The position numbers were made by a program, and so were the translations under genes. A DNA stretch of 64,000 bases from Amia ocellicauda (taxonomy: Eukaryota > Chordata > Actinopteri > Amiiformes > Amiidae), in the NCBI RefSeq assembly GCF_036373705.1, contig NC_089866.1, forward strand, positions 20,746,501 through 20,810,500. The letters are read 5' to 3'. Below the pieces are notes generated by a model that saw only the letters and a list, made by a program, of their open reading frames with translations, did no database searches and was not told the origin of the DNA. The first letter of the stretch is position 1. Each line of letters starts with the position of its first letter. Shown piece by piece: positions 42,107 through 54,531 of the stretch.

Positions 42107-43127
42107 TTTATTTGCACCAGAAAAATAATGATAACCACCTGCATGAGGAAGGTCCATGTAAACAATGTGAGCTGGTGAGTTCAGAGAGGTGATGCCAGGT
42201 AAACATTCACACACATGGCAGGAATAATGGAAGCAAATGGCTCGTTTTTTGTTTTTATTGGCAATCGGCCCCAACCAGAGAGCTGGAATATAATGGAATG
42301 TTCAGACAATCAGCTGCAACTCAAAATGTAATCATTCTGAAAAAAATAAACTTTAGAATAATTATACATAAATAGCTAAATGGGAAAAGGAATATTCACA
42401 AGGACTTCTGCATGGCATTGTAATTTCTCTTGTTAACTTCTGTAATATCTATTGAGACTCGTGCTGAAGAGAAGAGATTTTTTTAGGTAGAAACTTGGTG
42501 GACATGTTTCTCCCACTATACTGCATATTTAAACACATGTAAATAACCTTTATCTTAACATGCAAAACATATAATTTAAACAATCCAGTAAAAACATGTA
42601 AATAAGCAGAAATGTATGCGTTTTGTACCATTACTGGAAATGTCAGAATTAAGTTCAACACTTTAAATTATAAAAAAATAAACATCAAATAATGCCAGAC
42701 ACTCATTTAATCATAAATATGCAGAATGACGTATGATAAAGGAATAAAATAAAATAAAATAAAACGCACTGCTGGATTCGATTTCAATTACCCTTTTCCA
42801 TTCCTTAGCTGGTATAAAATGTACATCATTTATCTGAAAATGGTGTGTAAAGCATATAATACTCTATTTTTTAAAGTGTCTAAAAAAAGTAAAGTTTTTA
42901 TAAATCTGAACATTACTAAAAATATACCTTAAAAAAGTTTTGTGAATTCTGTTTTCTGTAATAAAACTTATAAAATATACCCTACAGTAGTAAAAGTACA
43001 AAAGTCTGTGAACATATACAATATGGTACATACACAGAAGATCATGTTCAGGGTACAAAGAAAAATAAAACACTGTGGTAGACTCGATGATAGTGCACTT
43101 TCTAAATCTACAAAGTGGACAGACATG
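42107..43127 (-). other. MPHOSPH9: MPHOSPH9 3'UTR (probable)
   Basis: AT-rich sequence follows the TAA stop with no open frame worth calling. Minus-strand AATAAA signals occur at 42,254-42,259 and 42,107-42,112, with another at 41,725-41,730. Which one is used cannot be told from sequence. The lower boundary given is the second signal. Confidence 0.5.
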
Positions 43128-46029
43128 TTATATGTTGGCAGAGCTCCGCAACACGTGGAACCTCTTTAAAATCATACGGATAGACCCCAGGTCCCGATTG
43201 ATCTTCTCCAATCGATCTTCTAAGGCTTTCTGAAACACATAAAATAAGGATTCAAATGTAATAAATAAATAAACCAGAAACTTATATATACTGAACTAAT
43301 GTTGCATTTTAAACATATTTTACTCAATGAGAAACATAATGAGCTGACCACATAAAATGAGGTTCAATACATAAATATAAAGATTATGTTCATAGGTTTC
43401 ATATAATTTAAGTAACAAATAGCACCAGATACTCATAATGTCCTTTAATCTAGTGTGCATACTTCATCTAGTCTTGCTTGCAAGGTCACTCTTCCCCCCA
43501 CACCTGGGACACGACTCAGCGCAGCCTCAATCTGTTCAGATGAAGAATGAGGAGGAGAGATTTCAGGCGACTCAGCAAAGTAGCAGGACCAAGAATAACG
43601 ACAAGAGAGCTTAAAATGGAACGACTTCACAGGATCACTGATTTAAAGGAACACAGGACTTTAACACTAATTATACCGGACAAAACCAAACTGAAAACAC
43701 TATGCACACCAGTAAAGTAACAGGTGAAAAATGACCAGAGATTTGTGTTTTGTGTCATTTCAGCACAGTGAGTGTGTCGAAGTGCACTCTTACCTGCTGC
43801 TTCTCTTGCGTGAGCTCGTCAAAGAGCCGCTCAGTGTCGGCCAGCGACTCCAGCCGGGCCTGGTAAGTGAGCTGTGATTCGTAGGGGGACAGCAGCTCAG
43901 CCCCGCAGCCCTCGGCCTCCTCCTCCCAGGCCGGCCGACCGCTCACGGCTCCCTGCCTCACGGCCCGCATCGCCGACTCTGTACGGCTATCAAGTCTGAG
44001 TCCAGAGTTACTTGGATGATGACTTACTATAAAAATATCGGCAGTCCAACACATGCATCAATCTATGTCATACTTAAAAAACAAAACATTTAAAAGACAT
44101 TGAAAATTTAATTCAACAGAAACAACAAGCACCCTGAAGTTAAATTCAATTGCAACAACCTCCACCCACCCCCTTACTTGCCAATCGATTCTGGTGTTTT
44201 AAGCTACAGCAAACATATCAGAAAAAAAGCTCTACAGTTCTTTGCAGCCGTGACAGAATGTTTAAGACATGTTTTGCAGGATCGTTAAACTCTTATTTAC
44301 CTCCGGATTCATCCAGTGACATAAACTGGAGTCTCTTCCTGGGACTGGAGCTGCGAGATGGGGAAGCAGATGCATGAGCATCTTCATCTATTTGTACGTC
44401 AAACCTGAGTCACGTGAAGCAGAGCAAAGCAGAAAAAGCACAGCCATGATCACTGGAGCACAAGCCACTCAGCAGACAATAAGGACATCAGGCTTGGGGT
44501 TCATGTAAAGTATTACTTACCAATGAATTAACACCACCCAACCACCCATATACCCAAGTACAATCAAAATCATTCCTTCATTTCATCCAAGTGTTTTATC
44601 CCCCCTCCTTCCGATATCCTACTAAACAATTTGATTTTCTTTGCTCTAATTACAAAGAACCAGATTCAATTATGTTACAGTGGCAATTATCATACCATTG
44701 ACTAAGGAAATAATGTAGAGATAATTTGACACATTTAACCTAGCCAAGCAGTGACTGATTATTTGTACAGTCTGGGTAGTTACCGGGTATGAGACGTGTC
44801 TTCCCTGCCCAGTAAGTGGCTGAATCCCGGAGAGAAATTCTCCGTTGGACAGCGCTTGGGGCTTGACTTTGCTGACAGCGGAGTTATCATTGTATCCCTT
44901 TTAGCTGTGTGGGAGTAAAAAAAAAAAAAAAAACAGAGTAAACTATTTCTGATTAAGTGTTTCTGTTTCTGAAAAAAAAGAAAGCTGTGAGTTTGGGAAG
45001 TTCCTCTTTTTAAATGTGTATCGCTTTCATTGTCATGCATGGTGCATAAAAAATAAGTCAAGTCCTAATGTGAAACAAATGCACAACCAAGTGAGAAGAG
45101 GCCCTTACTGGGTGTGGGCGCAGGGGTGGCTTTGCGGGTGCTCGGGGGCAGGGATGAAGAGCGGGGCCCCACAGGGGACAGGTGGCGCTGGGTCCTCAGC
45201 ACAGCGCTGTTTCTCTCCAGGAGTGGCTCCCTGCCACAGCCCTCCATGAAGCTCACCGTGGGCCGGCGACTGCCAAACCCTGTGACACAGCAGCACAGTC
45301 ATGGATGGACTGATTTTAATTAGATGATTATAGGCAAAATTCTTGGCTTTTTTGGAAGCAATATAATATCAACTTATATTTTATTAAATGTCTCGGGTAT
45401 TAATTTTTAGTATCAAATTCATATCAATATAAAGGGGGAAAAAATCCAAATTTTGATCATTTTTGTCAGTTTTATTGTACTCATTCTAGTCATCTATACA
45501 ACTGGCAAGGATGCAACACTTAAACAAGGTGGTGGGGTTTCTTGGGGACAGGTGAATGTTGTTAAAATAAGTGCGAGTAGCCCCGTTCATACTTGAGTTG
45601 CCGATGATGTCAGATTTCCTTAAAGCTCGGCCTTCGGTGCCTTTCGTCTCATCCAGCTCAATCAGGGCCTTCATCACCGGGGTCAGGGGACTGTCCCTCT
45701 TCCCCGCCTCCTTCGCTGCAGAGCTGTCTGTCTGGGCCGTGTCCGTCTCTGGAGGTGAGTAACACCTGCTGAGGCGGGAAAAAGACTTTCACCCACTGGT
45801 CATATGACATAGATCCCAAACACCCAAAAAATAACCATTTTCTCTCGCCCCTGTGTCTCTGCTTCCGCTGACGCACCTGCCGTCATCATCGGCCTGATCC
45901 TCCTGCAGAGGCCGGCCCGTGAAGATAGAGTAGTCTGCACCGGGACTAAGCCACTTCCTTCTGCTGACGTCCGCCTCCGCCGCAGTCTTGCTGGGAGACT
46001 GATGCACATCTGGATGGTGGTACAGGCTG
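43128..46029 (-). CDS. MPHOSPH9: MPHOSPH9 exons 17-24: C-terminal region
   Basis: Exons 46029-45877, 45768-45593, 45279-45109, 44904-44784, 44404-44301, 43995-43794, 43531-43463 and 43229-43128. They carry the motifs DVSRRKWLSPGADYSIFTG, PVMKALIELDE, SSSLPPSTRKATP, SPKRCPTENFSPGFSHLL, RKRLQFMSLDESG, SLADTERLFDELTQEKQQ, IEAALSRVPGVGGRVTLQA and ALEDRLEKINRDLGS. Exons 17 and 18 both have CAGCAG tandem acceptors that would add or drop one residue. Exon 21 ends in phase 1 while the acceptor of the next exon (43,995) needs phase 2. A 13-nt exon at about 44,174-44,186 (acceptor ..ccag, donor GTAAGG) would reconcile them. The C-terminal DRLEKINRDL helix is the most conserved stretch. Confidence 0.93.
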
Positions 46030-49000
46030 CTGGCAGGAGGAAAGGAACAACTATTAAATAGGAAATAAAAGATACAAATGCATCCATTAATCTCATAGTG
46101 GTTATTTTAAAATGCTCCTGCCAAGTTTTTGTCCTTACAACGTTAAGCTGGGTTGGCAGATGGATCAGTTTAAATGCACAACCTCATTAACAAAAGCAGG
46201 TGCAAATTCAATACAGGTACATAAAACAGAACAGTTGTGAAGACAATTCTGTGTTATCATTTTTAAAACATCAGTGCCCGTACCCTGCTCCTGAAGGCTG
46301 TGAATGGCTCTGCATGCTGTGACGTGACTTCACAGTATTTTCATGTTCCAGCTGCTTTATTTGAGTTTCAAGCTTCGAAATGATCCTGGAAAGAAAGACG
46401 AGATTCATCCAGCTGCCACAACAGAAGTGTGAAGCACTTGAATCTCACATTGCGAATATTCACAAAAAACTTGCACGTCTAGAATTAGAACTTCAATCAA
46501 GAACCAAAAAGTAGTTTCACATACCTGCAAACAGGACTTAAAAACAACAGAAAGGGTTTTAATTACCTCTTCAGTTCAGATATCTGTGCATTAGCATCAA
46601 AGAGCTTGTTCTCTGTTGAAACCAAAGTGTCCTATTGAAATAAAACATGAAAAATAAAACTATTATTAATATTGAAAACAAATATTAGTTTATGATTTAT
46701 TTAATATTGATTATGAACACTTACCTTAACTCTCTCGTGCTCCTTTCCTAAGGATTCATATTCTGCGAGAAGCTGAAAGAGGAAAATTATTAGAATTAGT
46801 ATATTGTCTGAGGTATTTATTTTTGTTTCCTTGGACTGAGATTAGTTTAAAAGGATTACAGTATTAAAAGTGAATAAACCTTCATTTAAAAATAGTGTTC
46901 AACTTTTAAACGTTTTTCTTTTCGGTCACTTTTGTGAAACTCACATCCTGCAACATTTTATGCTCTTTCTTCATCTGGGCCTCCTTATCATCCGAGACCT
47001 TGTAGGCGTTGTGAAAAGCCTCCTCGAGCTGCTTGAGCCTGGCCTTCAGCCTGCCGACAGTGCCGTCCTTCTCCTTGCTGCTGTTCTTCACTTCATCCAG
47101 GCGCTGCTGCAACGCTTTCACAGTGGCGTTGGCCGTGTCGTAGCGGTCCGGCCAATCCGCCTTGAAAACACAGAAGAACCAGCATCCTTTAGATCAGTAT
47201 ACCTCAGCCCACTCTCCCCGAGGAGGAGAAGGGCACTGAAAAACTACCTTAACAAGGTGAATTAAGAACAGCAGGAATTTACCAGCTGCTTCTCCAAATG
47301 GCGATTCTTATTTTCAAGGTCTCTGATCCGACTGCTCGCCTCAGTCAGAGCTCTTTCTAGATGGTCACACCTGCCATAAAGGAGTATACTTTTACATGTA
47401 AGAAAGCAATACCATTGTGGAATAATAGATAATCAAATAATCCATCTAGCAATGCTGCGCTCCATTCTTAATCCTACCGATTAAAGGTAACAGAAAAATA
47501 CAGAATTGCTGTAACACAAGGAAAGTACCTAGGCCTTATATTTGTAGTTGGAACAGATCCCTGTGATGCCACTTACCTTTCCATTAGACACTGATTGGTT
47601 TTCTCCAAGTCATCGGACAACGGAGGCCTGTTGACGGAGTCCAGTTTTTGTCTTAAACTGCTGATCTCCAATTCATAATAAGCCCGAAGGTCCGCTATGT
47701 GACGTGAATGTTTTTCCCTCAAGTTTTGCCTGACGCTGCAGGGAGAGGAAGACCAAACAACACATCACTAGTCACGGAGTGCACTGGGGAACAACAGGAA
47801 CATATCCTGATAGAAGATGATGGAGACAAACCCTTACAGAGAAAGGACAACAGGGTCTTCCAACGAGGACAGGGATGCTGTCTTTTCAAGAGGCCCCACA
47901 GCCCGGCTGGCATGCATAGACACTGGGGTGTCCTTTCTGGACTGAGGTGTGAGGGTCGAGTGGATGCCTTCACTCTCTGTGTGCGCTGAGCTGCTGCCCA
48001 TTCCTCCATTGTGGAGAGCTGGACGCGACCTGCTTGTACTTGACACTTTGTGCGAGGTAGAGGGAAGGGTCCAGCTCTGGACCGGGACAGCGCTCCTGTC
48101 TGAGGACGGCTTATGTCTTACTTTCACCGGGGCTGCCGATAAGCTGCTGGTGTTGGAAATGCAATCAGAGTCTGTATGGCTTTCAGAGGGGCCTTCAGCC
48201 ATGGAGTCCGGGCTAATCGCGGGAGCTCCAGCAGCGGAGGGCTTGGGGTTTGCAGTGAACGGCAGTCTGATGAAATGGGAGGGCGAAGTGAAGCCGGATT
48301 GCATGTCCGGTGGTTTCATGTGCAGAGTTGGATCGAGGGTCAACACCTAATAAAAAAACAGAGCAGATGAACGTTTGGTATGACAGTCTCAGAGCGCTTG
48401 TGTGTGCTCCTCTTTAACAGTTCTCTACTGAGCCTGGTGAACTGGCACATTGACGGAACTTGTGATTTGGGTTTAAAATGCGATATTCATTCCTTTTCAC
48501 AACAATTAACTTGGTTGTCTTTGACGGGTCTATACTTCACCTGTGCAGCTGACCGCCTGGAATTACAGGGAGAATCCCAGGCTTTAAATTTTGTATCCTC
48601 GCTCTGCTTATGGTGGTAAATTTCTTTCAGAGATAGAGATAATCTTGGCTCATCTTTGGGAGGCTATGAATTAAAGAGAGACATACAGTTAGGCCATGTT
48701 CCTAACTACACAGAAAAAACAGGTACTATTACATGATGACACTTTGCATTGCTGCGGAGACCGTTTACCAGATTCAGTGATCCTTCTTGCAGGAAAAGAT
48801 AAGAGCCATTGTCAAAGCTGTCTGGTAAGGGACGATACAGTTCATTCTCGTCAAGTTTCCAGTATGTTAGACCTGAAAAACATCCACAAAAAATAGCCAA
48901 GATTTTTTAAGCACACTAGTGTACTGTAATTTATATCTCAACAGTTTTTGTAAGTACAAATTCTTAGTAAAGCTTTTCTTTAAAATATTTGCATTATTTT

Positions 49001-52000
49001 TTAAACTGTCTGTGATTTTGTGTTCATTCATTACTGCCTTAGATAAAAAGATTCCCTAGGGGCAAAACACAAACACGGTATGTAAACGGACTTGTACCCA
49101 GGGGCTTTCAAAAAGCATGGGAGTATGTGGTTTGTACTAGCAAGCAGCTGTTCACTAGTCAACAAAATCAAATTCCATCAAATTCCTTTTTCCACAACAG
49201 CATACAGAACCTACACATACAGATACTGATTGTCCTATAATGCTCTCATCTGTTTTAGACAGGTGTTTCTCACGACCTGGGTTTGCACTTCCAACTGCCA
49301 TGGTTGGTCTTGCACAGCACTATACAACTGTCATTCACAAGCGCGAGAGGCAGGTAGGCTTTAATACATCTAATCAGAAAACACATTTCTGCAGGCTACG
49401 GTAGAAGTGTCCCAGACTCGACCTGAGATTGAAACATTACAGCCTGGACTGCTAGATTGTAAGGTCACTATGTTGACAGGGGTTTAGTTTTGTTTTCTTA
49501 CCTGAAGCTTCAGACCCCAGGGAGACAGGACTGTCATTTTGCTTTCTTAGGTAGAAGGAGTGAGAGGACTGTGCTGCAGAGCATGACTGAGACTGAAATT
49601 AAATCAACACGGACAGTTTTTTTTTTTTTTAATTCTTGTTATTAAAGATATCAGAAAGATTATTTTCACAGAAGTACCCAATTCTGATCCTTCCCCAAAA
49701 CACTGAAGGTGAATACAAGTAGGCTTTGCACATACGATTCTGTGCGATTCATATCTAGGGTGGTATTTGGGACACAAACCAGGCTCACAAATCTATCCTC
49801 TACCAGGAAGATGCAGTGCAGACAAAAACAGAAGAAATGGCACAGACAATGGACACAAAATGTGCTATCTTCTAAGTGCATGCTTCAAGTCACATTAGTC
49901 CTTTAATCACTTTGTTGTCTGTGCTGAAGCCTGCCCTGTCAGGATCCATTTGGTCTCCATCGCCTTCCACACTGAATTTTGTCAACATAGCTGCTTCTAG
50001 CAGTCAGCAGTCATTTTTTTTATGGCAGTATACATTGTTTTGGACAAATTTGTTTGTTATTTCTTTTATGCAAAATACACTATCTACCTGTCGAATTAAA
50101 TTCACTGCTACTTCAATAAAATGAAGTTACTTTGAATATAATAGGACAATTTTCAGTTGCTGGGCTGTGAAGCTTTGTCAACCATGTAGGTTGCAAGACA
50201 CAGCCAATTCATGATCTAAGCGCTGTAAAAACCGGTCTGCAGTTTCATCTATACTTTCATTCCAAGGATTCTTGACTGCAGGAAATTGCATGTACCATTT
50301 ACAAATAAAATAGTTTTTTTCTTCCTAACGTATCTTACATATTGGAGATCCAAATATGAATAACTGTAGACAGTTATTGTTTTAGGCTGCATCACACCTA
50401 GGGGACACATCTGCAATGAAAAATCAGTTGGGCTTATTAAATTAAGGGTACAGAGATCCCACTCAGTGTTGATTTCAGAAAATGTTCAGAAAATGTTTAA
50501 CATAGAGTTTTTTCCTGTTGTACTAAATAATACACTACTAGACATAATATTTTTTTATACATCAGCCAAAATTGAATGAAACATCTAGGAAATTAGCCAA
50601 GTCTGCGGTTGGAGGTCTGGCCTGTTGCCTCATATATAACTCAGGATGAATAAGCCACTTAAATCATGTGGCTTTACACCCCCACATCTTGATATCTCCA
50701 GAGGTATCTTGTGCTGTTATATGTAGGAGGCTATGGCTAAAGGTCACATACTTCGTCCGGTGTGTCCGCATGTGCTTCTGGACTCCCGACAGAGCTCCGG
50801 CCTGACCGCTGCTCTGACCGAGAGCCCTGGGCCACTCTGCTCTTCTGCAGCTTCCGAGTCTGCTTCTGCGCCCAGGAAGTCAACGGCTGACTGAGATGAA
50901 TGTGACTGAATTCAGGGAAGCACACAGGTAGACAGAAAAGAAACAGGATAATCTATTTGAGGGACCACTGTATTATCAAACTTGCAACATGAAGCAAAAT
51001 TGTAAGTGTAAATCAACAGTCACTTTCTCTTATAGTGTCACCATCAATTTAATAAAAAAGAAATGTTACCTTTTTAACATTACACTCTTTAGAAGGGACT
51101 AGAACATTCAGAATTTGGAGTTTGGATAACTTGACTCCTCTTTATTAACACTGCAGGGTTAAGGTACCTGCTGCAGAAAATGGTCTGACAGAATTCAAGG
51201 ACTAACTTCAGAAAGTTTTTGAAAACGGTGGAAAAAAAATAAAAATGAAAAGGTAAAAGAAGAAAAAGAAGAAAAAGAATCGCCACCTGGAGTGCCCAAA
51301 TACTTGCCTGTTGATTGGCCGTTGATCAGCAGAAAGGTTCTGATCAGACGGGAAGCTGCCGGGAGGATTGCCATTGGAAGTTGTGTCTTGTGCGGCCCCT
51401 GATTCACGCTGAGAGCTGTTTGCGTTAGAATCCATTTGTGACTTGAAAGCAAGCGACAGCTTCCTGGGGGAAGTGGGATCATGCAGCGCATTTTTGACCC
51501 CCGATATGTCATAGTCCTCCGCCTTGTTTAAACTGTGTTCCGAGGCAGACAGCGTCCCATATCCGCTGCTCAGCAACACGGTGACGGCAGAGTCCTCCGG
51601 AGTCTCCCGGTTCTTGTGCGGCCTGCCTGCCTCGACAGGACTGAGCGGTGCAGAGCGGTGCGTGTGCAGGACAAAGGGTCCAGAGTGGCCACCGTTCAAT
51701 ATCCCATGGAACACAGACTCCACAGGGGTTTTGGCGAGCGGGACGTCTGTGCTCTGGGGGGAACTCTGTCTGTTCTGCAGCTGCACTAGAGCCTTGATTT
51801 CATCCTGTATGAGCTGCATTCGAAAGCAAAGTTACAGTCATTGTTTTAATGCACAGTGCTTTCAGTTCACATATTTTCTGTGCTGCACATTAGACATGGA
51901 TGACTACATTTGTTGTGATCATGCAGTTTTAGCTACTCAAGTTAACTGTGTCAAAGCCACAACAGACAACTTTCACTTCTCATTGTGTTAAAGGGAAAAT

Positions 52001-54531
52001 ATTTCTCACAGACTGGACAATTAAAAAAAGCAGATAATTACCAAAAATTGGCAAAACATCAGGGCGATGATGTGAGGATTTACCTGAATCTGACACTGAT
52101 ATTGCTCGTGCTGGGCAAGGATTTGATCCTGGTACTGCTTCTCCACCAACTGGAAAAGCTGCAGCCATCTGCCCTGTTTATGACAGAAGTTTGAATGTAA
52201 CAATGTGAAATTGGCAATAACGTCGGACAATATTACCTCTGCACTGTGCCGCCTTCCTATACTGAAACCCTTGAGCATGGAGTACAAACAGCAGACATGC
52301 GTGTTGTTCTGCTGGGGCTTATCAGAGTGGAGCAGCTGGGCCGCAGCCTAGGAGCGTGTTGCCAGAAAAACATCGAGTACGAATTTCAAAGCTCTGGTCC
52401 ACAGAGAATAGGCACTGATTTGAGAGATAGAGCAGGAGCAATCCTAAACAGATAAGACAAATGCGGGTCCTGAAGCCCTGCAAAGGCCAAAACAATGATC
52501 ATCAAATCCTGCTCTCCTGCAGTACACACCGCTTTGTGATTTATTTTCCTAGCACAACGCACCGTTCGAAAGCTAAACCCTGCCCAGGCCATTAACCAAA
52601 GCCAACCCTCATCACTTACAGGCCTAGGAAGACATCATGGGTTTGTTTTCTTGAATGATGTGTGTAAGTTGAATAACAATGGGAAACAGAATCTGGAAAA
52701 TTCATTCTACAGAGTTCTGTTTGTATTTTCAGGGAGGGTACTGAAAATTCACGCTTTTTTTATTTTCTGCACGGTCATCATATTCTGTAGTGTTAACTGC
52801 AGTAATCCACAGGGGACACAAACATCAGCAGGTAGAAAGGCTGCCCGTTCGCTTGCTAAGCATAAGGGGGGGGGGGGGGTTAAAGGTGTGAAGTGAGCTT
52901 TTATTCTTACCTCACAGTTCTTCCAAACCTCAGGGTTCGATTCTCCACTGCTCTGAATCTCTTTAACCAGAGCAGTCAGAGTTTCAAGGGGACTGGGGTT
53001 TATCGACGGAAGGTTACGCCCTGGGCTGAACTCTTCTTCTTCACCGAGACACAGATTTCTGTAAGATGCAAAGGTATAAACTTATTACCAGGTCAGGTTA
53101 ACTTCCAGAAGCATTCAGTCATATTATTTGGTTGGGATCTCACTCACACTTTATGTTTTACCAACATGGGCTGTTTTGACACATCTGAAGAAAATAATGA
53201 TAATAATTATCCTATTATTTATTTCTGCACAGATGCCCTTATCCAGGGTGACTTACACAATATAAGAGTATTACAAAGTGCAATAATACAGTGCAGTTCA
53301 AAACATGATGCAATTTACACAAGTGTATAGGAAAAATACACAGTAAACAAAATTTAAGTCCTACATTCTGTAGTAAAAGCTAATAAGTACAGACAAGGTG
53401 TGAAGTCATAGGAGCTAAGGGAAAGGGGGCAAGGGGTAAATCAATATGAACAACACGAGTACTAGTAATGCAAAGCAAGATGTATGATGAAACGTTATAT
53501 AAAAGTGCAATTTCACAGGAGAGCGGAGCCACACAGCGGAATAAATTACTAAATTACAGGTCCAGTCTGAAAAGATGTGTCTTGAGTAATCGCCGGAGCA
53601 ACTGCTGTTAGGGGTGCACCGATACATCGGTTTCTTATCGGATCGGCACTGATAAAGGGATCAGCCTTTTCCCATAAATTCGTTTTCTCATTTTGAGTAA
53701 AGCTGCATGGACGTTTCTCTGCATCAGTGTTGCCTATGAGCGGCTGTGTAGTGCTGTTTCACATTTCCTTAAGAGAAGTTAAACAGGCTCATGAGCGAAT
53801 GCTCATACAATTAGATACTTTGTAATCCATACCACTGTGCATGTAAGTGTGTAATATATAATTGGAAGCAGGATTTTTAGGGCATTTAATAATACTGAAA
53901 ATAAGGGAATATATAAAGTATTCTTACTGCTATGAACTAAATAAACATGTGGAATGACTGGAAATGAAGAAGAAAAAAAAAACACCAAATCTGCCACAAT
54001 AAGGGTAAACACTGTTCTGTAAAATTATTAAAACTGTTGAAATTCAAAACATATAAGCTACACATCAGTATTCATAAAGGGGAAAATCAGGCTACCGGTA
54101 TACAATTCCTCAGACAAGCTGGGTCAACTGGGTAGAGACAATCCAATTTAAGGCCAGCTATCTGCTCAAGACAGGCATTAACACAAACCCTATGACCTTG
54201 TGTTTCATGAGTCTGAGACATTTAAGACAGAAGCAGGTGAGATATGCAAGGGTGAGCGGAGTACAGACCGGTTCTGGCTGGGGCTGCTGCCCAGAGGAGC
54301 GGTGGGGCCCCGGCTCTTCACAGGCCGAGGGGCCACCTGCAGGAACCCGCAAAGCCTCCTGACAGACTCGGCCGCAGCGCACTCCTCCTCCGGCCCTGCC
54401 AGCCCTGACGGCGTGTCCTCAGAGGAGATGATGGAGGCCTCGCTCTCTTTTCCGCCATTGGTCTCAGCATTTTCATGGCTTGGAGCGGCTGAACTGGACA
54501 CATCTTCAGAAATGCTATCATCTGTGGACAT
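43128..54531 (-). CDS. MPHOSPH9: MPHOSPH9, M-phase phosphoprotein 9 (about 23 coding exons)
   Basis: Seen: minus-strand exons with canonical splice sites join in phase to about 1,256 codons if a 13-nt microexon is included; the human protein is 1,183 residues. Diagnostic blocks are TRWLQLF-like GRWLQLFQLVEKQ, LTLDPTLHMKP, SLEDPVVLS, DVSRRKWLSPGADYSIFTG, SPKRCPTENFSPGFSHLL and the C-terminal ALEDRLEKINRDLGS. The ATG at 54,531 is chosen because it opens the first long coding exon; the stop is TAA at 43,128-43,130. Known of the family: a coiled-coil protein at the centriole distal end that helps keep the CP110-CEP97 cap in place and blocks premature ciliogenesis; it is phosphorylated by TTBK2 and degraded when cilia form. 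Context: it lies head-to-head with MTRFR, as in human. Weak points are the donor of the first coding exon and the junction before the exon at 43,794. Exon coordinates are in the three following entries. Confidence 0.95.
46284..47735 (-). CDS. MPHOSPH9: MPHOSPH9 exons 11-16: central coiled coil
   Basis: Exons 47735-47577, 47370-47283, 47160-46945, 46772-46725, 46631-46567 and 46385-46284, all in phase. Together they form a long, nearly uninterrupted coiled coil rich in K, E, Q, L and R, with the conserved strings RQNLREKHSRHIADLRAYYE, RIRDLENKNRHLEKQL, SSKEKDGTVGRLKARLKQL, KVSDDKEAQMKKEHKMLQD, LLAEYESLGKEHERVK and LVSTENKLFDANAQISELKR. This is the best conserved half of the protein against the human sequence as I know it. 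The donors are close to consensus (GTAAGT at 47,571-47,576, GTGAGT at 46,939-46,944, GTAAGT at 46,719-46,724). Role by family: dimerisation and binding to centriolar partners (inferred). Confidence 0.95.
47838..54531 (-). CDS. MPHOSPH9: MPHOSPH9 exons 2-10: N-terminal half
   Basis: Coding exons in transcription order: 54531-54269, 53058-52911, 52173-52084, 51813-51308, 50905-50752, 49586-49502, 48872-48769, 48663-48541 and 48346-47838. All junctions keep the reading frame. Exon 2 is Ser/Glu-rich with no clear counterpart at the human N-terminus. Exons 3-4 carry the conserved ETLTALVKEIQSSG and WLQLFQLVEKQ segment, the start of a coiled coil. Exon 5 is a long Ser-rich segment containing SSGYGTLS, and it ends on a GC donor (CAG|GCAAGT). 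Exon 8 carries GLTYWKLDENEL and exon 9 LSLKEIYHHKQSED. Exon 10 is Ser/Pro-rich and presumably disordered, ending SLSSLEDPVVLS. The donor of exon 2 (CG|GTCTGT at 54,263-54,268) is weak and was picked because it is the only phase-compatible GT near the end of the open frame. Confidence 0.88.
52866..52879. repeat. G14 homopolymer in an MPHOSPH9 intron
   Basis: Fourteen consecutive G on the plus strand. In the MPHOSPH9 transcript this is C14, about 30 nt after the exon 3 donor. Confidence 0.95.
53195..53620. repeat. Dispersed fish-type repeat in MPHOSPH9 intron 2
   Basis: It contains 'gatgcccttatccagggtga' followed by cttaca, a motif I recognise from interspersed repeats across fish genomes. It lies between MPHOSPH9 exons 2 and 3. 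The family and exact ends cannot be set by eye. Confidence 0.45.
53608..53680. mobile_element. Possible hAT-type terminal fragment
   Basis: The stretch 'ggggtgcaccgatacatcgg' followed by ttcttatcggatcggcactg resembles the terminal region of hAT-like elements of fish. It is short, with no partner end found. Confidence 0.3.

Noticed and set aside
47949-48350. 133-codon plus-strand open frame
   Set aside because: It is the antisense shadow of MPHOSPH9 exon 10.
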